This document shows, in pieces, positions 1 through 11,432 of a DNA stretch of 64,000 nt. A program made the position numbers and the translations under genes. The notes below the pieces were generated by a model. The model was not told where the DNA came from. It made no database searches and saw nothing but the letters and a program-made list of their open reading frames with translations. Each line of letters starts with the position of its first letter. Positions within the stretch are counted from its first letter, which is position 1. Source of the stretch: Psilocybe azurescens (taxonomy: Eukaryota > Basidiomycota > Agaricomycetes > Agaricales > Agrocybaceae); assembly GCA_023853785.1 (NCBI GenBank), contig JAJIRX010000181.1, positions 62,001 to 126,000 on the forward strand. Reading direction: 5' to 3'.

Positions 1-1385
1 CAGGGATAGCCTCACACTCCCAGCGTCAGAACAGAGACACCCTGTCCTTATGAACGCGATCTACCTATGGGCATGCTTCATCTCCAGGCCTGGTCCTCTC
101 AGTCAGCATGAAGAGCACTATTTGCGACATTCTCTGGATGCGTTGCCTGAGGCTCTACGATCTAATGACAAGACGATTGACGTGATTCAAGCGTCATGTC
201 TGCTATCGTTGTACTTCCTTGCCAACGGGCGACTTCTCGAAGGCAGTTATCACGCCAGTGCCGCAGCATCCATCTGTATGCAAGTAGGACTCGGCGGTAG
301 AACAACTCTGGATAGTCAGGGAAGCCCTCTCGGAGGCATCGACTCAGATTTGAAGCCTACAATGAGCGATCTCCGCGACGGAGAGCGAATTCTGGCTTTC
401 TGGCAGGTGTACAACCTGGATCGTTGTTGGTCAGTTATTCTTCGCAAGCCTTGGGTCATTCTCGACATGTCGGATCCACGTCATTCAATCTACTGTCCAT
501 GGCCACAGGACATCAAGGACTACGAGAATGTAGACATCTCTTCATCTCGAGTGGTCAAACGTTGCTTACTTCCATTTCGTTGCAGGGCCATATCGATACC
601 ATTGATGCGCTGCCGACGGTGCGCTCCTTTTGTCAGGATCCGTTTCGGCTAGTAGTTTCTCGGTTCCAGCCCTTCGCGTGAAGGCATCTGCCCTTTTGCC
701 AGCGCCGACCGGCTGTCTAGCAGCTGGAGCGCAAGTAAGCATTGCCGTTATCATCTTCAGTTTAGTAGTACCGACTGTATTTCTCCGACAGAGAAAATGA
801 CTACTAGTGTCAACGAAGAGATGCGGGCTCTCGAACATACGATTACCCTCTTCCTGTCAACACTGATACCTATGGATCAACTGGATGCCGTCTTGCCCGA
901 AGAAAGACATAGCCTCATCATGGCTCACACTCTGGCACACTGCGCTACCATTTATCTCTTTCGACCTTTCGCCTTGGACGACGCCATGTGCTTCGACAAG
1001 AGCTCTAGAGCCTCCCGAGCATGCATATCTGTGATTAAACGCCTATCCGATCGAGACTTTGCATTCCTCGATCCGATCATCGGCGTAAGCTTTCCTTGCT
1101 CGGCTTTTAATCTCTACTCAACTAACTCTTATTTTTCATAGCCATGCTGGTGGTCTGTTGCGGATATTATCATCAGGGATCTAGACACACTTGAGAGATC
1201 TTGGCCACTGGTAGATCATAGCGATCTACGCAACGAGCTTGGTGTTCTGCTTTACGCAATGACTAGCCTCAGTACTCGTTTCCCAGTCGTCGGTAAGTGG
1301 TATTGTTTTTACCGTTGTCTTTCACTTAGCTGGCTATATAGCTCCAGCAGTCGCAAAGGTTCAGAAGCGCCTGGCTTCACAATAG
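1..1385 (+). CDS. Fungal-specific transcription factor, C-terminal part (5' truncated by window edge)
   Basis: The protein resembles the middle-homology (Fungal_trans) region of Zn2Cys6 regulators: a helical block with YLWACFIS, SCLLSLYFLANGR and AAASICMQVGLG, then FWQVYNLDRCWS, a characteristic signature of this domain. The DNA-binding zinc cluster would lie upstream of the window and is not visible. Introns are suggested at about 529-585, 1085-1141 and 1293-1341; the last exon ends with AVAKVQKRLASQ and a TAG at 1383-1385. The stretch 586-740 reads through only if one base is added at T643-645 and again at T694-697, which restores a run reading approximately VPALRVKASALF, typical of the family. 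It presumably acts in the nucleus as a transcriptional regulator; the target pathway cannot be told. I am confident of the family and less sure of the exon borders. Confidence 0.75.
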
Positions 1386-2224
1386 TCTCTCTACTTACGC
1401 CCACATATTTACCCAACATATAGTTGGGCCATTTATCCTCCGCAGTCCCGTTTTCACCGCTCTCATTTTTATCCCGCATTCTTTTATTATCTGTTGCTCA
1501 CGGACAACCAGACCATTTCTTTTCTCTCCTCAGTTGCTCACGGACAACTTCTTCATGGCCCACGGACCAAGTACTTTTTGATAATATCTATCCACACTCC
1601 TTTCATGGACTCATACGCTTCTCGGACGTTTTCTTTTACGCATAACTTTTACGATCACCTTACGATCACCTTGTTTGGATTGTCATTCGATCGCGAGGCA
1701 TGGACTCTGCACCTTATCAATTTTTAACTACACATTCTTTTCGGACAGCCATCTCTGCAACTCTTTATCACACACTCCTTTTATTTCCTAGTACAATCTC
1801 GACATGGACACACGGACCATATTTGGACACTGGGCACGATCATCTTGTTTCTTATTTTCAACATTTATCTTTATAATCTTCGTTACATTCGCCTATTTTC
1901 TTCTCTCTGCTTGGACGCTGAGTTGGACGTTTTTTCTGTTACCTCTTTTCGGATTGCGATAACTACACTCGGACGCCCTTTTCAAACACAAAACACACTG
2001 TATTTTTTAGTACCTTCTACTTTGCTCTACTTTGCTCTCACTTAGCATCACTCTTTGTATATCTATCTTGCATAAAGTCGAACAGTATCAATATACAAGT
2101 AATTGTTTCTAATCCATACCACGTTGTTAATATAAATATAATGATCCAATGGTGATCAAAAATAGGCACTTGAACTCCACCTCCTTTCAAGCTCGTTCCA
2201 TCTGCTTCCATCGTGCCACTTGGG
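1386..2224. repeat. Pyrimidine-rich non-coding stretch with recurring CGGAC/TGGAC motif
   Basis: No conserved gene is visible here. The block from about 1490 to 2000 is rich in T and C and is punctuated by more than ten copies of a short NYGGAC motif (for example at 1499, 1539, 1562, 1621, 1741, 1803-1830, 1910-1930 and 1970). A 15-base unit, TTGCTCACGGACAAC, occurs twice, about 39 bases apart, at 1493 and 1532. Short ORFs here are low-complexity and look spurious. The block lies between the stop of the upstream regulator and the start of the exporter-like gene, so it contains that gene's promoter. Confidence 0.45.
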
Positions 2225-5200
2225 ATGCAACCACCAATCGATATCCCTGGACAGTCTCGTCGGGCTTCGTCCCATATATCCCGCCATTTCGGCGAACCGC
2301 ATCTCTTGGTAGGCTCACCGGAGCCACTCGGTAGCAATCCATTCGAACCCTTGCCAATTGAGGACCCCGATTTCGGTCTGCCCGCCACACCTATCTCAAG
2401 CAGTCAAGCCTTCACTTCGTCGTTGCCTCGGAAAAGGTCAACTGCTGGACAACCTGGTACCTCATACACATCGTTTCCGCGTCCTTCCCTAAAAGAACTA
2501 GCCAATCGTGAACGACACCCGGAACAGCAATGGTCATTATTCGGCCAATTGATGGAAAACGAGGGCTATCTCAGCCCCAAACCTGCATCAACTTTACATG
2601 GCCGACGAGATTCTGGCAGTGACTACTTTGGCCAGGAGACAACAAGTACGGTGTCAGGGTTGTCTCCGCGATTGCGCAGTGTTGGTGCATCGTACGCTCG
2701 TCAAAGCGTAAACTCCATTCGAACGGCTTCGCCCGTCAGGAGTTCACTGTTTAATGAAGCAGGCCCCGAAGACTATGACTCTGACGACCATTCCTCTTTT
2801 ACGTCCACTATTCATGCCCCTACTCCGTCACAGCAATCGTGGCACAGTTACTTCTCTCTTAGCCGACTTTCTCCGTCGTTGATATCACGAAATGTGCTGA
2901 AATGTGCAATTGCATACTTCATTGGCTCGTTGTTCACATTCTCGCCCTTTCTGTCAAAACTAATTAGCAATATGGACTCATCCACGCCCTCCGCTAGTGC
3001 TCATATGGTATCGACAATGTAGGCCGCGCACTACATAACCAAGAATGTTACTTAAACTCTTATCAGTGTTGTCTATTTCAACCCTGCAAAAACAGTTGGA
3101 GCAATGTTTGAAGCAGATATGTTCTGCTTGTTTGGAGTGATGTATGCGTCTTTCGTATGTCTGGGCTCGATGTCTATGTTCTGGTGGTTGGAGGTTAAAC
3201 CCGGATGGGAATCAGCGGCAGACTTTGTTGCCCTCGTCTGGATTGCTTTCAGTATGGGTGCTCTTGCTTGGATGAAAGTTTGGATGGTAAGCAATATCGC
3301 CACTTTCACGTGAAGATATTTGTTTCACGATAAAAACAAAGGACAACCCATCGTTTAACACTGGCGAGTTACTCTTTATGCTACTTACTGTATTACTCTG
3401 AACTCACCGAACCACAGCTTGCAGCATGACAGCCATTCTCATGTTTGTTGTGTAAGCAGTATTTCTAGACTAGCTTTCACCGAATATCTCCTCATCATTC
3501 ACTCCCAAAGGATGATTAAAGAAGGCGGTATAGAAACACTGCTTCAAGTATCAGGCATCATTCTCTGCGGCTCCACCATTGCGAACCTCGTCTGCTTCAT
3601 CTTTTGGCCGCAATCCGCAATCACAGATCTACAGCTCAGCATGGTCAAAACTCTAGAATCATTTTCGACGCTTTTGCCAATGCTCACAAGGATCTTCCTG
3701 CTGGAGAACGACACCGAAGAACATGCACAGGACATGCACAAGATTCAGAAAGCAGTCGAAAATCATCAAAGCAGTTTCACAAGCCTTCGAAAAAATCTCC
3801 GCGAAGCTAAAAGTGAATGGATTCTGAGTCGTTCTCCTGCGGATGACGACGACGGGAATGGTCAAGATACTCCATATCGTAAGATCTCCGGACGGCGGTC
3901 ATATGAGGATGCGGTAGATTCTTTGAATCGGCTGGCACAGCATCTGAACGGATTGCGTAGCGGCACACGTCTTCAATATGATCTTACGAAGGCTGGCATA
4001 AAAAGCCGGACTGGCAAGGTCGGAAAGCGCAAAGAAACGGATCCTGAAGGAGAAGATGACGAAGCTGCGATATTGAAGGCCGCTGCTGATATGTTCGGCG
4101 ATATGGTCGATGAACTAGGCCCCCTTTGAAAGCTTTATCAGTAAGTGTATGTATTTTATTTTTCTTGATCTGCAATCGACGGCATGCCTTTTCTTCCAAG
4201 TCAACCTCCACAAATACCCTCGATAGGCTGAAAGATGTATGCCTGGAATCTCGCAAGGAGATAAAACGACAAACGGACGTAATTCAACCTCATGAATTCT
4301 CAGACCTTGTAGATGGCATTGAAGCAGCGCTAGTACGCTTCGAAAGCACTTCGAACCATGCCGTTTTGAGGCTATATCGACGAAGTGATGCCAATCCTTT
4401 ACTGCACAGCTCATCCCCCTCCACACCGGATCGTCATACACACGATTCTTTGCATAACTCGTCTAACGAAGCCAATAACGAGAACGTCTTTCTGGTTTAC
4501 TTGTGAGCCGACAAAATGTTTCCCCTAGTTATTATACTTAAGAGTCAAACCCTCAGCTTCATCTTCACGCTGCAAGAATTTGCCAAAGAGCTTACAGCAC
4601 TCGTCGACTCTATCGAAAGGATCTACTGTTACGAACAACAAATGCTGCGTCGAGGTCCATGGTGGTTTAGATTATCGGCTTGGGTTCAACGCACCTTTAC
4701 CACTTTTCATTTTTCGCGGAACAAACCCCTCGACAATCGCAAAAGAAGTTTGAACATTAGAAAGAGCTTGGCATATATGATACCCCGCTACAGGGTGCCT
4801 CCTCCTGCCTTTCCCAAAATCCGTCCTCACGCACCGGATACTATCCAAACGCCTCCTCGACACCAACTGTCGATCGTAGGGAAATTGAACCAGACGCTTT
4901 GGAGTGTTGGGAAAAGGTTAACAGAGAGGGATACCAAATATGCTATAAAGGTGGGCATGGCGACTGCCATTCTGGCCTTCCCAGCTTTTGTTGAGGATAC
5001 TCGCCCAACGTTCGTTGAATATTGGGGTGACTGGGCGTTGATCTCTGTGCGTCTCCAAATTGTTCATACTGAAATTTCATTGAACTTCCTCACTGACCTT
5101 ATAGTTCTTTGTTGTTATATCACCGACAATCGGAGCTGTAAGTTTTTGTTGCAGTTTCGCTTCACATCTTTAATGTCTTTCCATTTTTAGACAAATTATC

Positions 5201-6706
5201 TCAGTTTCCAACGTTTCCTCGGTACTTTGTATGATTTATTTACCATTAACTTCTTATTTGCATGGATGGCCTCTGATTCTGTCTTTAAAACCCAGATTCG
5301 GTGCAGCTGTCGCTGTAGGATTGTATACCCTGTTACCCGAGGATGGCGTGACTCTTTCGATAGCAGGCTTCTTGTTTTCTTTGCCTTGCTTTTATTTTGC
5401 AGTTGCCAAGCCTCAATATCTTTCAGCCTCACGATTTGTGCTTTTAACATACAACCTTACATGCCTTTTCTGGTACGTCTAACCTTTTATGCACAACTTC
5501 CGTGATGTACTGACTTCGGTATCAATACGTAGTTACAACTTGAGACAGAAAGATGTATCTGTGATTGATATTGGATTTCATCGTGCTCTCGCTGTCGTAG
5601 CAGGCATTCTGTGGGCCGCATTTGTATCGAGGTTCTGGTGGCCCTCAGAAGCTCGGCGAGAACTGAGCAAATCGCTTAGCGAGTGGGTATTTCGTTGTGC
5701 AGGCCTCGGTTTCAATTCCAATCATGTTTTAAATACCTGACAGGTTTTGCCTTCATATTGGATGGCTTTACACTCGATTGGTCGCCTCCAATTCTTTTGC
5801 ACCTGAATATCGCCAAGAGCATCCTCAAGCCCGTCCGGCGAGTCGAGTAGTAGGAAGGAATAACCTCCAACCTACACGATTGACCAATTCAATACACGAA
5901 TTCATGGCAATGTAGGATTTTCGTCTCGGAATGCTCGCTCATGCTGAATTCTTGTAACAGGGAATTGCATCTCCAAATCAAGCTTATTGAGCTGCAAACA
6001 TTGCTTGCACAAGCTCAACATGAACCTCGTTTAAAGGGACCTTTCCCAGTGGATTTGTATCGCCAAATATTGACTAGCCTGCAGTCCATCTTGGATAAAT
6101 TACACAGCATGCGGTGTGTCACCACGAGGGAAGAATGGTGAGTTATCGCAACAGTCTTCTCCTGTCATTTCTAATAAGATGGCATAGGTACACGGTGAGA
6201 GACACTCCAGATGCTTCAATGCGCCTTCTTATTTACCTGATATCTTCAAGAGTGTTCGCCAAGACTTCATCGTTCCAGTGAACAAAGAACGACGCGAAAT
6301 GGTCGGGAATATAATGCTTAGTTTTTCGACACTCGCTGCATCGTTCCGACTGAAAGCACCTCTGCCCCCTTATCTGCCACCTGTTGAAAAGTCAAGGCTA
6401 CGATTGGTGCGTGCTTTCTACACGTGTCGTGGGATTTCATTTGATGGTTAATTGGGGATGATGTCCGATATCTCAGGTGGACGCCATTCGGAAACTCGAC
6501 GTTGTCAAAAACCGAGATGCCAAGGTTTCCCGCCAGCTCCTCTTCTTTGCCTATGCTCTCACGATGAAAGGAGTCACTATGGAGCTTGAATTTCTGGGTC
6601 GGACGCTCCAGAATGCTTTTGGAGTGATAGGGCAGACTTCAGAAGAGTTTGAAAATCTGTTCCTTCCGCTTGGAGAAAGCTCTGGGAATATTGACCATGT
6701 TGCATG
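2225..6706 (+). CDS. Aromatic-acid-exporter-like membrane protein (ArAE_2_N / DUF2421, Brefeldin-A-sensitivity related)
   Basis: This large multi-pass membrane protein of about 1,050 residues has the fungal ArAE layout. A Ser/Pro-rich cytosolic N terminus (about 220 residues) is followed by membrane helices from NVLKCAIAYFIGSLF onward, a long soluble loop, a second block of helices (WALISFFVVISPTIGA, FGAAVAVGLYTLLP, HRALAVVAGILWAAFVSRFWWP) and a C-terminal soluble domain. I start at the ATG at 2225; an upstream GTG at 2213 is not a fungal start. Phase-checked introns include 3019-3066, 4141-4200, 4504-4556 and several of about 55 bp after 5050. The frame breaks at a C5 run, 4120-4124: as written it stops at TGA just after, whereas one extra C gives LGPPLKALS and continues into the next exon. 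Homologues are proposed to export organic or aromatic acids; the substrate here is unknown. Confidence 0.85.
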
Positions 6707-7084
6707 AAGCCGAATGCGTTCTCTGATAAAGATACAGCGCTGTGTTATTTTTTTAGTTGATTGCTAATAAGCGGAAAGTGTCATCTTCGAGCATGGGGTT
6801 ATAGAGCAGGAAGGGTGTTAAAGGCGGTTCTAGTAGCGAAAGCCGCAGTCGAGATGAACGAATTGCGAGTGACAAGTAAGGATACCATCATGATTCTTGG
6901 GATGCCTTTCTGGATAAAAATAGGCACGCATCGCCTTTCCCTAAACCGGCTAAGACCTTTTGGGTTAAATATCCTCGGACGGTCAACGCGGGTTGACGGG
7001 CTGCCCTTTGTTCGCTTTATAACTCACCATAACCGCAATTCAGGCAATTGCGTACTTCCTGTCTTTCTCCCTTATCTTTCTCTC
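6707..7084. promoter_or_regulatory. Intergenic spacer, putative promoter of the DOMON-b561 gene
   Basis: Nothing coding is recognised between the stop at 6706 and the next ATG. A TTTATAA motif at about 7016-7022 lies roughly 65 bases upstream of the start codon and could serve as a TATA-like element. An ORF running through this spacer shares its frame with the downstream signal peptide but has no recognisable content before it. Confidence 0.3.
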
Positions 7085-8832
7085 ATGACTCGTCTTTGTG
7101 CGCTCGTTGGCTTGACTCTCCTGTCTTTGTCTCAACTGGTTTCTGGTCAAAGTGCTGTAAGTTGACAGCGAACATCATGCTGGCACTGGGCGTTCATGAC
7201 GATCTCTTTCGCTAGCTTTACTCTCGGCAACAGGGCTTGACGGGCGACAAAGTATGCGGCACGGTATGGCATTGCATTGGTCTTTTCTATGACCCAGATG
7301 GGTTGACATTGCACTGTAGACCATGTGTATAGACGCGACTGTCAATGGGTCGTCTACCACCTGTACGTACCACCTGGCGACGACGTTGCGCAGTGTTGCT
7401 TAGCTTCTCCCTCCCTCCCAGATGTTCTTTCTAGTCTCGGGAAGCAGAAAGCTGGATGGATGGCCATGTAAGAATATCTTATCCGATACCTGTTGCTCCC
7501 TTTACGCTAATAAACACTCAAGGGGTTTGGTCGCCAGATGACTGGCACTCCTATGGTCATCATGTGGATAAATAGTGATGGCACAGTGACTCTCTCTCAA
7601 CGTTCTGCGTCGGATTATGTTATGCCAACCGTTGACCCAAATCCGCCTAGGGTGGCTCAGAAATCCCTGTCTCTAAGTATTGTGAGTGTTCGTCGAGCTG
7701 GTCAATGTACTATGTTCAACTAAACCTCTGGTACCAGACCACCTCAAGTGCACCTTCCCTGGCATATACTATTCCTGTCAGTCCCGTCTACTCTTTATCT
7801 ATTTGTGTCTAATTTGCGAGCGCCTTCCGCAGTCCAATCAAGACACAAAACAATCCGTAATCTATGCTTTTGGCACAACGTCACCGAGTTCTTCAGCAGA
7901 GGATGCTACTCTCCAACAACATCTTGACATGGGAGTTCTTCAACTGGATCTAACTAAACCAGTAACAGCGAGCACACCAACGAACACCCCGGCCGCCGGG
8001 AACTCTGATTCTTTTTCTGAACCCCCACTACTACCCTACCAGAAGTTGATTGTAGCTCACGCAATAATGTGCACAGTTGGCTTCCTTTTCTTATTACCCT
8101 TGGGTGCCCTATTAGCTCGTTACCTCAGGACTTTCATTCCAACGTGGTTCAAGAGTCACTGGGTAGTTCAATTTGCTTTAGGTAAGGGCGAATGCGAATA
8201 TTTCTCTACTGTTGTGCTAACGCTCTGTGCCTTATTAGCTGGCCCAGTCATTCTTATCGGCGTCATTCTTGGAATTGCAGCTGTAAGCCAGGCAAAGGCA
8301 ATGCATCTCAATGACGACCACAAGGTATATCTCATGCCATATAAGCTCATATTTATTACTCAACAGCCTACGTTGTTTAAGAGGTGGGGGATTGCCCTTT
8401 TAATCTTATACTTTGTGCAATGCGGTTTGGGCGCTTTCATTCATTTCATCAAATCCCCAAATCGAGCCCGCCGACCACCCCAAAACTACTTACATGCCGT
8501 TGTTGGCCTGGCTATTATTGGACTTGCTTTCTATCAAGTTCATTCTGGCTTTGATCATGAATGGCCTTCTACTACTGGTCGTGACCCGCTACCATCGGTT
8601 GTGAAAATTGTTTTCTACATATGGGTCGTGGTACGTCCTATATCTTCGTCTTCCCGTACATTTATTAATTCAACGAAATTTGTTTAATCTACAGTTCTTG
8701 CCCGTTGCATACGCTGTAGGTTTGGCTTTCCTACCCAAACAGTACCGCCAAGAATACAACAAAGTACAGATGAACGACGAGGATGAAGACCGTAACCGGT
8801 TTAGCCTCAAAGAGACCTCGTATGGTCGTTGA
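7085..8832 (+). CDS. DOMON domain-cytochrome b561 membrane protein
   Basis: A signal peptide (MTRLCALVGLTLLSLSQLVSG) precedes a DOMON-like haem-binding domain with TMCIDATVNGSST, KAGWMAMGFGRQM and PMVIMWINSDG. Next come about five to six membrane helices of the cytochrome b561 type, where several His residues (KLIVAHAIM, KAMHLNDDHK, YLHAVVGLAIIG, QVHSGFDHEWP) can ligate haem. The arrangement matches fungal CDH-cytochrome-like and ferric-reductase-like proteins that move electrons across the membrane. The short C-terminal tail is charged. The gene has many introns. Between exons at about 7465-7525 the phase fails by one base at G7522-7525; one more G gives the expected MGFGRQ. The donor-acceptor chemistry in vivo is unknown. 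Confidence 0.8.
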
Positions 8833-9812
8833 TATGCTTTCAGTTCTCGATAGCAGCTAGACCTGACGATCTTTTTGTACGGACTTTTCATCGAGTTTAT
8901 AGGACATTCTATTTTGTTGTATACTATAAGGGAAAGGGTAGTAGTGCATAGACTATAATAAGTATTCTATACAGTAAAGAAGGCTAGTACTTCTTTATGT
9001 AAACTTTAGTTTGACTGTTGCTAGAATGTGTTAAATTTTTGCTGGACTACGTGGATGTGAGTAATGAACCTGAATAGAATCCCCGCCCGACATCAATGCT
9101 ACGACGGTGAGTAAGGGCCTTTCTTTCGAGCTCCGCTTGGCTGTACTTCATTCTTCCTCTTTGCCATACCATCTAAATGTGCCTTTCGCTTTATTTCAAA
9201 GAGGACCGATGGGCTGGATTTTGCAAACTATTTCTTGTTGACTTTCTTGGTTCATATGTTGGCTATCGGCGCCAGGCAGCATGAGTTAGGCCAATATACC
9301 ACGTCGGGATGAAGTTGGTATGAAGTCAGGAATAGATGGTGATGAGCTATTTGAATTTCAGTTCATTGACCGGATTGCACGCTATGTCTCCATTATGGCA
9401 CGCCGTAGAGTGGCGGTTGCTGGCGATGTGATCGTACCACTCAAGAATGCTGGCCATCTGGATCTATGGCTTACTATGCGTAGCTTGTGCCTTGGCGCCT
9501 TAATGTCTAGGACCAGTCCAGGAGTGCAAACTTGTAAGCAAACAACTGTTTCTTTGGCCTACAATTGATTTCTTTTAGTCTGTATTTTTAGATCAGTACT
9601 GAAATGGAGCCTGTTCCAGCCAGCTTGTTGGTCATGGTCAAACAACCAGAAACGGTCCATAACGCAGCCCACCAGATTACGCAAAGCATATGCGCAGAAA
9701 TGCAGAAGCTATATAGCTGGTCAACTGGTTGTCTCAGGAAGAAAACATAGGACCGTAATATTAGCTGGTTTCAATTGCGCCATCCCCAACACACCAGAAA
9801 GTTGACCACCAG
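8833..9812. other. Intergenic region, no recognised gene
   Basis: About 980 bases separate the stop of the DOMON gene from the next signal-peptide ATG. One open stretch at 9320-9568 (82 codons, ATG start) has no recognisable domain, no membrane segment and no convincing exon partner, so I do not call it a gene. The distal part should contain the promoter of the following gene; I see no clear TATA element. Confidence 0.4.
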
Positions 9813-11226
9813 ATGCTTTCCAAAGGTTTCTGTGTTGCTCTCATTCTGACGACCCTGATTTCCCAGACCATTGGGACAGAAATCGACGCCGGCGATAGCA
9901 AAGGCAACGACATTGGCGAGGGCAAAGACGAGCCGACCAAAACGTTCCCTGATATTATTCCTAGGAATGGTGATTCTAACACTCGTTGCTCCCCTGGGAC
10001 CTACTCTAGCAAGGGTACGACTCCGTGCATTGACTGTTCCCCAGGATCTTATTCCAAAGGTGCGATTCTCCTTGTTTTATTTTTCCGGACAAGTAGTCAA
10101 GTCACAAATTCTTCTTCTAGAATCTGGAGTGACTTCCTGCATCCCAGCCAGAGCAGGATATTACATACCCTCACCTAAAGCTACAACTGAGACCGCCTGC
10201 AACTCGGGTACCTATTCAAGTACAACTGGCAGCACTTCATGCGGTTCTTGCCCTCCAGGATACATGTGCCCCAATAATGCACTTGCGTCTCCACAGCGTT
10301 GCTCTCCCGGAAGATACTCTACTGGAGGCTTGACCGACTGCACTAGATGTGGTGCTGGTACATTCAACAATATACAGGGTGCAACAGGGTGCTGCGACTG
10401 TGCGGCGGGTTGGTTCAATGTTAGTGTGCTTTGATTAATTTAATACATGTGGTTCCTGTTGTTGAGACGATTGACCGTTTGCCCAGGACCAGCCAGGAAA
10501 TACCAACTGTCAAAGGTTTGTTATCACCGATATCTACGAATTAAGATGTCCTAAACCTTTGTCAGATGCTCCAATCAATATCCATATTCAAGCCCTGGAA
10601 CGGGAGATCGCAGTAGATGTTCTGCAAACCCTGGGAGTTGGGCCATTTCTTCCACCTGTACACAAGGCTCCGATGGAACATGCCGTATGTTTCGAGAAAA
10701 ATTTGTTCCGCAAATGCACATATTGTTGACGACTTATATTAGCTGGTTCGTCTCCATTTGCCAGTGTGAGCGCAAAACCAAAGCGTCATGTCATACACGC
10801 GCCGCTATGCAGAAGAACAGGCCAAAAGGCCTGCCCAGTATATGGTTTCAACTGGCGTGGAGGAAAACATCATTCCTTTACAAGTTACGAATGTGTTGAC
10901 ATCGAAAATGACCTTGAGTGCGTCGGGCCACCTTTGTTGTAGTGGCCCCCTTTCATCTGATCGGACAATTCTAGATCTTGCGGTGGTTGTGTCCAGCATT
11001 CCAGCGATGGCGAGACTAGCGCTGATGGTGGCAGAGATTGCAGTTCAATCCCTAATGTTAGCAGCGTGCGATGCCGCAAAAGTCAATGCATGATAGGTGA
11101 ATCCTCTTGTTTTTGGCCCTGCAGTAACAAAAGGCCTCATGAGTCATGGTTTGAAATGCTTTAGATTCTTGCCAAGCAGGATTTATCCAATCTGCAGATG
11201 GAACGTGCTGTGTCCCTGACTTGTAG
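9813..11226 (+). CDS. Secreted cysteine-rich protein: ephrin-receptor-like (GCC2/GCC3) repeats plus PriA-type C-terminal domain
   Basis: A signal peptide of about 21 residues (MLSKGFCVALILTTLISQTIG) opens a secreted protein. Cysteine repeats of the form C-SPGTYSS-GTTPC-DC follow (CSPGTYSSKGTTPCIDC, CNSGTYSSTTGSTSCGSC, CSPGRYSTGGLTDCTRC), like the GCC2_GCC3 / ephrin-receptor-type Cys-rich modules. The C-terminal part matches the domain of Lentinula PriA-like proteins: YGFNWRGG, then SYECVDIENDLESCGGC, then GRDCSSIPNVSSVRC, and a final SCQAGFIQSADGTCC. Phase-checked introns include about 10907-10973 (joins to LESCGGC) and 11096-11163; the stop is TAG at 11224-11226. PriA-type genes are known to be expressed in fruiting bodies; the molecular role is unclear. 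Glycosylation and wall or extracellular location are inferred. Confidence 0.8.
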
Positions 11227-11432
11227 TCGCGATGTTAGACTTCTTTTAGTGTACATACTTTAGACAAAAGTCCGGAGATTATTGTCCACTTACGTGGGCG
11301 GTTGATATTTGTACTGGAGGCCAAGTTGATTGTTCATTTGTGCCACCGTTTAATCGGGCTTTGAAACGCGTCAATATAAAACTCGGCTCTTTCTTGCACG
11401 ACCATACTACTTATACCCCCTTCGAATTCACA

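Noticed and set aside
4120..4124. Programmed ribosomal frameshifting as the reason for the frame breaks
   Set aside because: The breaks occur in many unrelated genes at different kinds of run, without a shared slippery heptamer or downstream structure that I can see; base under-calling explains them more simply.
9320..9568. 82-codon ORF with ATG start
   Set aside because: No recognisable domain, no exon partner and no conserved signature.
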